This document shows, piece by piece, positions 43,201-50,871 of a DNA stretch of 64,000 nucleotides. How positions within the stretch are numbered: the first letter of the stretch is position 1; the number at the start of each line of letters is the position of its first letter. A model generated the notes under the pieces. That model saw only the letters and a program-made list of their open reading frames with translations, did not search any database and had not been told where the DNA came from. Both the position numbers and the translations under genes were made by a program. Source of the stretch: JADLFV01 sp964471555 (lineage in GTDB: Bacteria > Planctomycetota > Phycisphaerae > Phycisphaerales > Phycisphaeraceae); contig CAYYGM010000006.1 in NCBI GenBank assembly GCA_964471555.1, positions 4,808 through 68,807 of the forward strand. Direction: 5' to 3'.

Positions 43201-43625
43201 CAGCAGCGCCGGCGGCAGACGAAAAGGTGCTGCTCGATCTGGGCCAGGTGCAGATCATGGCCCAGGTGAAGCTCAATGGTCACAATCTGGGTGTTCTGTG
43301 GAAGCCTCCGTTCCGCGTAGAAATCACTGATTTGCTGCAAGTGGGCGATAATACCCTGGAGATCGAGGTGACGAACCTGTGGGTCAATCGCCTGATCGGA
43401 GACTTGCAATATCCCGACGGCGTTCAATGGAAACCCGCCAGCAAGGGCAGAGGCTACCAACCGGTTGACTTTCCGGATTGGCTGAAAGAGGGGCAGGGTT
43501 TACCGGACAACGGCCGACGAACCTTCGTCACCTGGCGACACCACCAGCCGAATTCCCCGCTTGTGCCGTCGGGCTTGATCGGCCCGGTGCGTCTGATTCA
43601 CGAGAAGGTTGTGGCAGTGCGCTAA
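40263..43625 (+). CDS. Glycoside hydrolase family 106-like (alpha-L-rhamnosidase-type), secreted
   Basis: A 1120-residue exported enzyme. A signal peptide covers about residues 1-22 (MKCTSRLVMIMLAGLFACSS). The N-terminal half begins with TWWHWMDGHVT and EGITADLEAMKQAGLGGFQ, the GH106 hallmark. MHNCAGWSSSGGPWITPEYS, SIEPYGNGNFNDF and HTHVHQPW follow. The C-terminal region contains a beta-sandwich domain (FSGTATYVKKFDLP, GVLWKPPFRVEITDLL) like those of GH2 enzymes. GGGAG precedes the ATG by 8 nt. Rhamnose release from plant or algal polysaccharide is the likely role. It is transcribed alone, with a 332-bp gap after it. Confidence 0.88.
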   Translation: MKCTSRLVMIMLAGLFACSSVADLEENFRNTPPDSARAHTWWHWMDGHVTAEGITADLEAMKQAGLGGFQAFAVGRYFPSGPVQYMSDQWRQLMRHAVAEADRLGLEMCMHNCAGWSSSGGPWITPEYSMKKVVWSETRLEGSAEFDGQLQQPETVADFYRDIAVFAFPTPRGELEGEGFRLSDWRTKAGYETAGDKKNGLQPDDRAVDPGDVIALQDVIDLSERMDESGRLRWQPPAGRWTVLRMGYTSTGKQNAPAQDSGRGLECDKLDKQAAELHWQNSVQKVIDDAGPLAGRVFNNVLIDSYEMGCQNWTASMGEDFRERMGYDLTPYLPALTGRVVDSVEVSERFLWDFRKVIADLFTENYFGYFAEMAHRNGLMLSIEPYGNGNFNDFCVADQADIPMGEWWAQASEGWHHWSGKLSASAMHVNGHKYVGAEAFTAGGAMAGFVNHPFLLKSQGDYFFCQGVNRFIFHTHVHQPWLNVLPGMTMGPWGGQYNRNNTWFLKGRAWLDYVARCQYLLQEGRFVADLCYLTGEQSPQQAVTRQALNPAPPVGYDYDFCSYESFRRMTVQDGELALPSGMRYRLLVLPVGPMRPAMLSQVRDLVRTGATVYGSAPLCSPSLENYPACDQQVQALADELWGADRTAEGERQVGKGKVVWGRPLDEVLAAINLPPDFAFTGGVSGLPTEYPGNGIEYIHRRIDDAEVYFISNQNHCTNSIQAIFRVTGRRPQLWHPDTGKIEQMRMYSFTGDGLTMVPLTLDPAGSVFVVFRESGDDPARIESVSLEEAASAPPPPTLQIRSAVYGNLAADSQQQVDVTKQIQAMVNDGNRLQVKADNNLAGDPASGVVKSLKVEYTYDGVDNVISVREGQVLILPLTMVIDEPGYQITNQNGQPVLIAQRNGRYQVRKADGLTVSLTVNDLAAPTTLEGPWTLHLPKGWVAPVVEQITLDKLIDWSQHENDDVKHFSGTATYVKKFDLPAAPAADEKVLLDLGQVQIMAQVKLNGHNLGVLWKPPFRVEITDLLQVGDNTLEIEVTNLWVNRLIGDLQYPDGVQWKPASKGRGYQPVDFPDWLKEGQGLPDNGRRTFVTWRHHQPNSPLVPSGLIGPVRLIHEKVVAVR

Positions 43626-43851
43626 TACCGGCCAGTGACTTGCAGCGACCATCCGTTCTGCTCCGATGCTCTCGGGGCGGCGTTATGGTATTCGGCTGAT
43701 TGGCATGCCGGAACACCTCGGCCTCCCCCATTGCACAACCTCAGAGATGCCCGGTTGTCGCGATGAAACCCGCCTCACAGACCTCTAAACCGCTTTTTCC
43801 CGCCCCGACAGCAAATTTGACTGAACTTCTGTGATTGCTGCCTTTTATCCC

Positions 43852-43879
43852 TTGACCACATTTCTGGAAGGCTTAAAAT
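43852..43879 (+). promoter_or_regulatory. Sigma-70-type promoter of the second prepilin-like gene
   Basis: TTGACC (43852-43857), 16-nt spacer, TAAAAT (43874-43879), in an AT-rich stretch of the 332-bp spacer 43626-43957. It would give a leader of about 70 nt ending in AAAGGA before the ATG. Nothing else is seen in the spacer. Confidence 0.55.
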
Positions 43880-43957
43880 ATACATACATATACGCTTCTT
43901 GGTTTCATTGTCATCTCAGTCAAATCTGCGTTTTTCATTTCGCAAAGGACAAGTAAC

Positions 43958-44764
43958 ATGAGACGATCTCACATTGCTTTTACTTTGATTGAGTTGCTGG
44001 TGGTCATCTCCATCATCGCCCTGCTGATTGCGATTCTTCTGCCGGCCCTGGAACACGCCCGGGAGAGCGGTCGCCAGATCACCTGTGCCGCCTACCTGCG
44101 CGGTATCAACGGTGGAGCCACCGCCTACTCCGTGGACAATCATGATACGTTCCCCTTTCAATGGGCTGGCGGCAGTGGTCACCCATCCTTCAGCACCTGG
44201 GTAGTCAACAAGCCCCTGGGTTTCTATAGCTACCTGCCTTCCTGGATCGGCCTGGTTCACAAGTACGTCACCGGCACTGTCGCCACCTTCACTTGTCCCA
44301 CTGCGGAGCGATTCGATGTGATTGACACCGGCCTGGCTCCTGACGCGGACAACCGCTTCACCTACGTCGCCAACGGCGTTACCGCCACTTTCGGCGACAC
44401 TGGTATCTATCGAAACACCCACATCGTCACCTACCGGGACGACGTACGCATCACCGGCGGCTCCGTCCTGCGCCCGCACTGGGGGGCTAGTTCAGATCCC
44501 TCCCTCGACGCGCCGGGGTGGTCAGGCTGGTACTACTACAGCTCGGCCGGTCATCCCATCACCGATCGACCTCACGGATATTTCGGCACCGATGACGGCG
44601 GACAGAATCTCGCCCGACTCGACGGCAGCACGCAATTCGAAAGCTTCAGAGACATCACCAGCCTCGACTTCGGACTGCTCATCTACGGTGAAGACACCGT
44701 CGAGCCAAAGGTCAGTAGTTACACATCGCCCGCCAGACATGGCGAAGTCGTGGCTGACGACTGA
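43958..44764 (+). CDS. Prepilin-like protein, paralogue of 24268-25125
   Basis: A 268-residue protein with IAFTLIELLVVISIIALLIAILLPAL after a short MRRSH leader, then GRQITCAAYLRGINGG. The two proteins of this window share the words TFPFQ, RITGGSVLRPHW, GWSGW, GGQNLA, DGSTxFE, DITSLDFGL and a C-terminal TSPAR-GEVVADD. The paralogues stand 19 kb apart on opposite strands, each near a carbohydrate or surface gene. AAAGGACAAGTAAC precedes the ATG. Cleavage and methylation by a prepilin peptidase are expected; whether these build a pseudopilus or a surface scaffold is unknown. Confidence 0.88.
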   Translation: MRRSHIAFTLIELLVVISIIALLIAILLPALEHARESGRQITCAAYLRGINGGATAYSVDNHDTFPFQWAGGSGHPSFSTWVVNKPLGFYSYLPSWIGLVHKYVTGTVATFTCPTAERFDVIDTGLAPDADNRFTYVANGVTATFGDTGIYRNTHIVTYRDDVRITGGSVLRPHWGASSDPSLDAPGWSGWYYYSSAGHPITDRPHGYFGTDDGGQNLARLDGSTQFESFRDITSLDFGLLIYGEDTVEPKVSSYTSPARHGEVVADD

Positions 44765-45012
44765 ACCACCGCCGGCCGACCACACGGTGAACCATTTGCA
44801 GTTCTGCGTTATCGGTGCGTTTTTTGCCTCCGCGATATCAGCCACTGTCCATCTGGCTAACAACAGGCATCAATCATCTTCTGTCTATTCTTTGCTGCGG
44901 CGTGTTGCAACCAGGATGAAGCTCGATGCCAGTTGCTCTACTCTGTCATTGTCGGTCAACGCCGCAAAAAGAGGGCGGGTTTCTTTCAATCAGCTTGCGG
45001 AAAGGCGAACCC

Positions 45013-45563
45013 ATGAAACGGACGGCAGCGCGATGGACGTTGTGGCCGGCAGCGGTCGTGTTGGCATGCAGCGTCGTATCCAATGCCCCAGCCGAGATGG
45101 CCGGCATCATCGACATCAGCGCCACCGTCACTGAACTGCACATCAACTGCTCCGAGTCACGAGATCAACTCAAACTGATCGAGCTATTGCCCTTCCAGGA
45201 ATATGACAGCGCATCGAATACGCCCGCAGTCGTCTGGCAGGGCCGCGGGCAATCGCAGATCACCATCGACCGCTGCCAGGACCAATGGGACCGCATCTAC
45301 AACAAGTTCTGCTGGTGGATGCTGAGTCCGGCTCGCCCCTCGGCCATGCTCGCTACGTCACCGACCTTTCCGCCACCACCCGTCCTAACGCTTCCGCCCA
45401 CCTGGCTCGCCCCAAGTCCATCAAGGGCCTGACCTGCATCTTGGACATCGATGACGCCATCGACCTGGGCGTCACATATGTCAACGACAACATCTGCATC
45501 TGCATCCAGAACATCATCGATGTCGGCAACGAAGATCCCGAGGCGGTGTATGAATGGAGATGA
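45013..45563 (+). pseudogene. DUF5722-like protein, frameshifted 5' fragment
   Basis: A signal-peptide start (MKRTAARWTLWPAAVVLACSV) leads to RCQDQWDRIYNKF. The frame then continues one base off as LLVDAESGSPLGHARYVTDLS and SIKGLTCILDIDDAIDLGVTYVNDNI. These words resemble DUF5722, putative TIM-barrel glycoside hydrolases. A single missing base near 45311 explains the shift; it may be an assembly error. The frame ends at 45561-45563 (TGA), far short of a normal length, and a possible 3' piece of the same family lies at 47796-47930. AAAGG lies 8 nt before the ATG. The following 249 bp (45564-45812) hold no gene that I can support. Confidence 0.6.
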
Positions 45564-45812
45564 CCCCCGTGGCCAAGGCAAGCCGACGGCTGGTCCGGGT
45601 TCGATTGGACTGGGGTGCTTTTGATGGCGCCGAGGCGAATCTGGATGAAGTGCGTTGTCGGTGGGAGGCATCCGCCACGCCTCGGGACCGTCAGCATGGA
45701 GCTGGTTCTCCATTTCAGGCTGAACCAGGACAGAACGACAATATTCAGCCGCCTGCGCGGCAGGTCCGCTGCAATCGAGGGTCAGGCGCCGGCTCAAGAC
45801 CTGAAAGAACGC

Positions 45813-46628
45813 TCACCCAACGTTCTCTTGACGCCTGGTGGCTCGGATAACTCGAAAGTTGTTCCGGGCGACCCCGCGGTGAACATCTCCGCGCCGCCAG
45901 CGTGCGACCGGCCTGCCCACCAAACCTGCGATGCCCGTCAGCAGCAGCGTGAGGCTTGTCGGTTCCGGGATGACGGTCAGGATCTCTGAGTAACCATAGA
46001 GACTGTAGGACAGATGCGGGGGCAGGCCGACGCTCTGAACCCAGTCGGACGTCGTGAGAGTGGACCCTCCCACTGTCACATTCACCGGGGCGCCCAGTTC
46101 GGTTGGCGTTAAGGCATTGCCGAAATACGCTGTCCCCGTCCAGACGATACGGGACTCGGGTAGGCCGGCCTCGGTGACGTTGATCGGCGCATCGATCGTC
46201 CCGTCCCAGAGATCAGCCGTGTTGTCGGCGACCTTGACGCCGTCCAGCCGGAAGAGGGGCGGTGAGTTTGCGTCCACCGGGAGCCGGCCGCTCGAGTTCG
46301 CCGCGACCGTCGGCGTGGAGCCGAGCGCAAACCACGTCACGTCGGCGCCGTTGTAGGTCAACCCGGCTGCCGTGTTGTCGACGAACGCGTCGTAGTCGGC
46401 GATGTTGCTCGATGTCGCGTTCCGGCCGCCGTCGGTGACAAAGATGATGCGGAACTGGTCGCCGGGGTTGAGGCCGGCCGGGGTCATGATGTTGATCGCC
46501 TCGGCCGGGAGCGCGGACCAAAGCCCGACCATCAGCGTGAGCAGGGTCAAGCGAACGCACTGTGCGGTCATGGGGACGAGAAAGGCGCGATTCTGCACGA
46601 TGTCGCGCGCGAACAAAACGCGTTTCAT
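45813..46628 (-). CDS. PEP-CTERM protein with extra C-terminal tail
   Basis: A 271-residue exported protein. The signal peptide is preceded by a rather long N terminus (MKRVLFARDIVQNRAFL, then the LTLLTLMVGLWSALPAEA core). A beta-rich middle (about 180 residues) has no recognised domain. Near the C terminus stands VIPEPTSLTLLLTGIAGLVGR-PVARWRRG, a PEP-CTERM sorting signal with hydrophobic helix and basic end, read by an exosortase outside this window. Unlike most members it continues for some 23 residues (GDVHRGVARNNF...). The true stop may have been lost, or a sequence error extends the frame. A weak GGAAGGAGC precedes the ATG. Confidence 0.75.
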   Translation of the reverse strand: MKRVLFARDIVQNRAFLVPMTAQCVRLTLLTLMVGLWSALPAEAINIMTPAGLNPGDQFRIIFVTDGGRNATSSNIADYDAFVDNTAAGLTYNGADVTWFALGSTPTVAANSSGRLPVDANSPPLFRLDGVKVADNTADLWDGTIDAPINVTEAGLPESRIVWTGTAYFGNALTPTELGAPVNVTVGGSTLTTSDWVQSVGLPPHLSYSLYGYSEILTVIPEPTSLTLLLTGIAGLVGRPVARWRRGDVHRGVARNNFRVIRATRRQENVG

Positions 46629-46760
46629 GGATGCTCCTTCCCGGCATGATTCCGGGGATGCAGGAAAATGGTCTGGGAAAGAAAAGGGGACATTCCGGAC
46701 ATTCTACTTTTCTCACTCATCCTGCTTTTCTCACATATCGAGCGATCCTCCTTTGGAACC

Positions 46761-46827
46761 GAACGGGCGGGTTCAGCCACGCCGCGAAGCGCAGCCGAGC
46801 GGCGTCGGCTGCAACCCGTTGTTAGCT
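46761..46827. repeat. Imperfect hairpin ending in GTTAGCT (attC-like)
   Basis: In the spacer 46629-47074, which has no gene. AACGGG (46762-46767) pairs with CCCGTT (46815-46820), GGTTCAGCC with GGCTGCAACC leaving one extra-helical base, and ACGCCGC with GCGGCGT. The right end is GTTAGCT, close to the integron core GTTRRRY but not exact. The matching left core is not found, so it is only attC-like. Confidence 0.3.
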
Positions 46828-47074
46828 GGCCACAACACTTTCACCGTTCTGGACCGACATTTCCTGGTTGACCTCGCTCGGCTCCTCCGTCGGGCCGCGT
46901 CCCGCTATTGTAACAGCACCCCCCCCCGTTGCGCCTACCCCGTTTTCGAGTTTTTCCGGCTCTGAGCGATGAAACGAACTGCCCGGTGCATGCCAGGGTG
47001 GCTTTTCGGTCTCGTATCCTGGGATCCCCTGGCGCCATCGTGACGGGAGCCATTCTGAGGGGCTTGTCGGGCCA

Positions 47075-47795
47075 TCATGAAGGCGCCATGACGGCGACCG
47101 CACGCAGGCGCTGGATGCGATCCGGGATGGCGGCCAACAGCCTGCGCGGGACCGCCACCTCGGCCATCTGGAAGAACACCTACTTCGAATGACGCACCAC
47201 CTTCGCCCCGATCTTGATCAGCTTCTCCCGCAGCGTCGTCATCGCCCAGTGCTTCACGGGAGCAGGCAGCACCAGCCGTCGCAGGAAGTTGCCCAGGTTG
47301 TACGCCAGGGCGAACAACTGCAATCGCACCTGGTTGCCCACAAAGTCGTGGCACGAGAGCTTGGTCCACTTGACCGCGTTCTTGCCTTCCTTGATCCACT
47401 GCTCCGCTGTGCCGCGCTGGTTGTAGAACCGCACGACCCGCTTGCACCGCCAGGGCAGGTTCGTCACGATGAAACCAACGCGGGGGAACAGTTCGCCCTG
47501 GTGCCATTCAACCTTGGCCACGACACGGCGGGCCTTGTCCCAACTGGCGGCCTGGTACATGAAGTCGTGGTAGCGCACCACCGGCTTGGTCGGCGGGCGA
47601 CCCACAGGCCGGGCCAGCCAGTGCTTGATTTCCCGCTCCAGCACGGCGTTTGACTTCAACCGGATCGTTTATCCGTAGTGCTCGGCTTGTAGAAATACGT
47701 ACAACTCCGGGATGGCGAACGCCGCATCACCGCGGAAGTACTTGCGGATGTCCAGGTCGCGGTAACGCGCCACCACCGGCTCCAACCCTTCACGC
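47075..47795 (-). mobile_element. IS1380-family transposase remnant
   Basis: The C-terminal two thirds of an IS1380-type DDE transposase. FRGDAAFAIPELY carries the second catalytic Asp, RVGFIVTNL the strand before the third acidic residue, and GTAEQWIKEGKNAVKWTKLSC has the catalytic Glu. LFALAYNLGNFLR and LREKLIKIGAKVVRHSK follow. One frame runs through, but two Tyr codons have become stops: TAA at 47669-47671 and TAG at 47180-47182. The N-terminal third and terminal inverted repeats are missing, so it is inactive. Its 5' boundary meets a gene fragment on the other strand. Confidence 0.85.
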
Positions 47796-47930
47796 AAGAA
47801 AATGATCTGGGAAGTTTTCAAATACGCTGACACGCCGCGGTGGGAGCGGTATTTCGAGTTCGCCAAGCCGATCGTGGGCATCAAGCAATGGACCGACGCG
47901 CCGACGAACACCGAGCCGTTGTCCCGGTGA
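47796..47930 (+). pseudogene. 3' fragment of a gene, possibly the end of the DUF5722-like gene
   Basis: Forty-four codons and a TGA: KKMIWEVFKYADTPRWERYF followed by EFAKPIVGIKQWTDAPTNTE. The pattern (EVFKY-DT, FA-IG-W) resembles the C terminus of DUF5722 proteins, whose first part is at 45013-45563 in the same direction. There is no start of its own and it begins exactly where the transposase remnant stops. This supports an insertion/deletion event, but is an inference from remembered family pattern. Confidence 0.45.
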
Positions 47931-48209
47931 CACTAAAGTCGCATTGCCCTCAATACCCCTGATTTTCATCATTTCTTGCAATCATCACGATGTGGGCAAT
48001 TGCGGGGACATCACCCCGCATACCGCCCTGCTACGCCCTGTTTTCCAGGCACTGCGGCGTTAAACTGAGTGACGACGCATTTTGGGATTTCGCTCCCCTG
48101 TGGCCGGTCGTAAAATACAAACATCATTTCCGCCCGTCCGGCAGTTGGCGCACCTGTCGGGAATGAACGTGTCGCAGATGCACAGTCATCTCTAAGCAAG
48201 GAGACACAG

Positions 48210-48833
48210 ATGAAAGCGATCACAATTGGGGCCATGCTTATGCTGACAGCGCTGGCAGGCTCCGCAGCAGCAGACATTATCCAGTCACAATGGAACCAGT
48301 CCCTCTCACTCGGAAGTGGCGGCAACACCAATCATCGCGGCCAGACCTTTCTCGCTGATGCCTCCGTCGCCCAACTCGGATCGATCGGGTTCTTCTACTA
48401 CGGCCCGGTGAATCAGACCTTGCCCGCCAGCCAGCCGACAATCACGCTGTACCAGGGTTTCGGCTACGGCGGGACGGTGGTCCATGCTTCGGCTGTCGAT
48501 CCCATCCCGGCTGACAGCACCCATCACTGGGTGGATGCGGACTTTTCCGGCGTGACCTTGACGCCCGGCCAACTCTATACCATCCAACTGAACCAGCCCA
48601 CCGAGCCGGTCTCCGGCGCCTACGCCATCTATGCCAGCACAACCATCGACATCTATACCGATGGCGAGTTCCTCAGCGAAAACGGCACCGGCTTCACCAA
48701 CGCCCACTTTGACATGGCCTTCCGGGTGCAGGCCGCCGTGCCCGAGCCGGCAACGTGCAGTCTGTTGTTGATGGCGGTGCTGGGTATGGTGTGGCGAAGG
48801 AGGCATGGAGTCCATCGCTCCCCGGGTAAATGA
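48210..48833 (+). CDS. PEP-CTERM protein
   Basis: A 207-residue exported protein. The signal peptide is residues 1-21 (MKAITIGAMLMLTALAGSAAA), the mature part is a small beta-rich domain, and the C terminus is VPEPATCSLLLMAVLGMVWRRRHG. The latter is the PEP-CTERM signal: PEP motif, hydrophobic helix and basic residues. An exosortase should anchor or release it at the outer surface. The middle (QSLSLGSGGNTNHRGQTFLAD, then GSIGFFYYGPV) resembles the choice-of-anchor or lectin-like modules of this group but no family can be named. AAGGAG precedes the ATG by 7 nt. Transcribed alone. Confidence 0.85.
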   Translation: MKAITIGAMLMLTALAGSAAADIIQSQWNQSLSLGSGGNTNHRGQTFLADASVAQLGSIGFFYYGPVNQTLPASQPTITLYQGFGYGGTVVHASAVDPIPADSTHHWVDADFSGVTLTPGQLYTIQLNQPTEPVSGAYAIYASTTIDIYTDGEFLSENGTGFTNAHFDMAFRVQAAVPEPATCSLLLMAVLGMVWRRRHGVHRSPGK

Positions 48834-49313
48834 TCAGTCCGGCATCAGATAACTCAAAATAGATATGCCCAAACAGCCTAAAGACATAATGGCCAGACAA
48901 CCATTGACTAAGACACACAGAATGATAGCTATCCTCGGTGGCGGCATCCGGTACCATGCTGCCACACAAAAACCCAGTGCCGTCAAAGCCACCATCCCTG
49001 CTGCCATTGAAAGCCATGCGCCAACAATGCTTGCAAACGCAAGGCCGTCGGGCGTTTGATTCAATTGCACAAAGTATCTGACGATGATTACGTTGCAGAA
49101 TGGCAATAGCAGCGATGCGACAGTCAGGTAGATATATGCTCGGGGTCCCGCTGCAATAGGCCAGGCCTGCTCGAAGGGCCGCCCGCACTCGGGACACGGC
49201 TGTCCATCCAAGAGCAAATACCCACAAGCGCACTGCGCGACCGGGACCAGTTGATCAGAAGAGGATTCTGACTCACCAGCATCGTGTGTTGGATTCAACT
49301 CTTGTGAAGTCAT
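48834..49313 (-). CDS. Membrane protein with N-terminal zinc ribbon
   Basis: A 159-residue protein. A zinc ribbon is near the N terminus: QCACGYLLLDGQPCPECGRPF (two CxxC/CxC pairs). Three predicted membrane helices follow (about residues 58-80, 92-116 and 126-150). Proteins of this design (ribbon plus helices) are common and uncharacterised in planctomycetes. The stop abuts the PEP-CTERM gene stop (tail to tail, no gap). No Shine-Dalgarno site is evident. Confidence 0.7.
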   Translation of the reverse strand: MTSQELNPTHDAGESESSSDQLVPVAQCACGYLLLDGQPCPECGRPFEQAWPIAAGPRAYIYLTVASLLLPFCNVIIVRYFVQLNQTPDGLAFASIVGAWLSMAAGMVALTALGFCVAAWYRMPPPRIAIILCVLVNGCLAIMSLGCLGISILSYLMPD

Positions 49314-49487
49314 TTGGAAAATGAATCGTGTGAACGCAGAGCAGGTTCCACAACTTCGCGCATCATGGTATCACGACCAGTGGCGCTGCACCGTGGCGAA
49401 ACAGAAGCCCACGGATTCAATCCGTGTGCTTCGGGGTGACTGAGATGGGGCGCAGGCTTGGCGAGCTGGACGGTCGCCGGTGCGCAT

Positions 49488-49514
49488 AAAAAAACCCACG
49501 CTGGTGGGCGTGGG
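49488..49514 (-). terminator. Strong intrinsic terminator on the minus strand
   Basis: Stem CCCACGC/GCGTGGG (7 bp, extendable by AA/TT) with a 6-nt loop, followed on the minus strand by seven Ts (49494-49488). On the plus strand only three Ts follow, so it works for leftward transcripts. There is no protein gene directly upstream of it on the minus strand, which suggests a non-coding transcript. Confidence 0.8.
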
Positions 49515-50689
49515 TTTGGCGTGGGGTGCTGGGTGGCCCCGATCGTTTGCCTTTGCGTTGAGCCGGTGAAGGTTCAACGCTTGGGCGGCAGGGCTCTTGT
49601 TCTGACAGGTGATCTCAACGTGCGTCCACGTCTTACCCCTTGTGCACTTGGGGCGCGTCTGCTGTCTCAAGATCGATCCATCGCTGTGGCCACAGCGGTT
49701 GCGTCGATCCCTCTGAGCTGCGCCGGTTCAAACAGGGCTCCGGTATGCGTCGCACGCTCCGTCGAGCGTTCGACACCCTGCGCTTTCCGACGCCGGCCTG
49801 TGCACGCGAGTATCCGTGACGGGCGAGTGATCGCTTCGTCCGTCGTCAGCGTGAGGGTTAATCTCGCTGCGGCTGCTCGCTTGCCGGTCGCGGTGTCGCC
49901 TGCGAGAACCGCATGATTCTGCACCAGCGACGATCCCTGGCGATGTGACTCGCCCTAGTCATCCCTGTGCGTTGAATCAACGCGCCTCTCGCAGACACAC
50001 CGCCCTCAGTCTCCGCGGTCGCTCGCCGCATCGTTGCCGATGCCGCTGAGCGGTTCCGGGCTGAGACGCCATGACGAGACGAACCCTCGCCGCGCCGGCT
50101 CTCACCGACGCTGACGACGACTCGTTCGCCGCTTCACCGACCGCTGCTTCGCCCGATCGTCTCCCATGGTCAGCCAACACCGGGGTGCTGTCCGACTGCG
50201 GTTGTTCGATCGGCCTTATCGGCGGCTGATCCGTGCCTGAGAACGCTTCGGGCCGACTTTCGCCGACTCGCACGCCCTTTCCAGGACCGGCTTCCACACG
50301 CATCGCCGTCCGCTTTCGTGCGGCTGCGTTTTTGCGCAGTCGACCGTTGGCGTACGGCTCCGGCGTGGCCAGATGAAGCGTCCCGTGACGCCTTGCGACG
50401 ATCGACCGACGGGTTTTACTCCGAGGTCCTATCGCACGCTTGTGCGTAACCGCCTTCGTCGCACGGCGAGCTTGCGCCCGCGTTTGACTCTTGCAGCTCG
50501 GGACTTGGTTTCGCAGACCGTCTCGCCTTCCCGGTTGTCATGAGCGTCCCTTTCGAAACGCCCAGTTACTTCCGGGGGGCCAGCACTTTCGTGCCTCGGT
50601 CCGCGAATGCCGACGTGTGTCTCACCTTGTCAAAGAGCCTCACCCGATTCAGGGCCACCCAGTGCCCCGCGCCGTGCGTTTTACTGCAT
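49488..50689 (-). ncRNA. Candidate long structured non-coding RNA
   Basis: About 1.2 kb with no reading frame that resembles a protein. The largest frames are about 110 residues with Arg/Ala/Ser-rich shadows. Read on the minus strand it has GAAA tetraloop hairpins: GCAC-GAAA-GTGC at 50583-50594, GTCGGC-GAAA-GTCGGC at about 50252-50268, and a third near 50307-50320. Other stems are CTGCG/CGCAG near 50324-50339, CGCAC/GTGCG at 50433-50446, GCGTTGA/ATCAACGC near 49970-49982 and GCTGTGG/CCACAGC at 49684-49697. It ends at the terminator and a promoter lies upstream. The 5' extent is uncertain. It does not match RNase P RNA, tmRNA, SRP RNA or rRNA as I know them. The flanking 49314-49487 and 50724-50871 hold no gene. 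Confidence 0.4.
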
Positions 50690-50695
50690 ATTTCT

Positions 50696-50723
50696 GTTTT
50701 ATGAATTTCGTTCAGCGCGTCAA
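50696..50723 (-). promoter_or_regulatory. Possible promoter of the candidate ncRNA
   Basis: On the minus strand TTGACG (50723-50718), 16-nt spacer, TAAAAC (50701-50696). The -35 is one base from consensus and the -10 two. It would start transcription near 50689. Confidence 0.35.
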
Positions 50724-50871
50724 GAGGGAAGTTGGGGGATTTCACAAAAGTGGAAAACATGGTTAAGCCAGTGGAAAACGTGTCGGGATTGTCGTTAGCT
50801 GCTGATAGCGAGGAAGTTGCGGACTGATGTGCGTGCTGGGGAGCGATGCAGACGAGCGAAGGGCTGGAAAT

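Noticed and set aside
50330..50380. Group II intron domain V (GAGCCGTACG on the minus strand)
   Set aside because: The opening word fits, but the complementary CGTACGGTTC with a GAAA loop does not follow at the right distance, and no intron-encoded protein is near.
49488..50689. RNase P RNA, tmRNA or SRP RNA
   Set aside because: None of the conserved blocks (GAAAGTCCGGGC-like, CCA-ending tRNA-like domain, SRP GGAA-AGCA tetraloop region) were found, and the length is too great.
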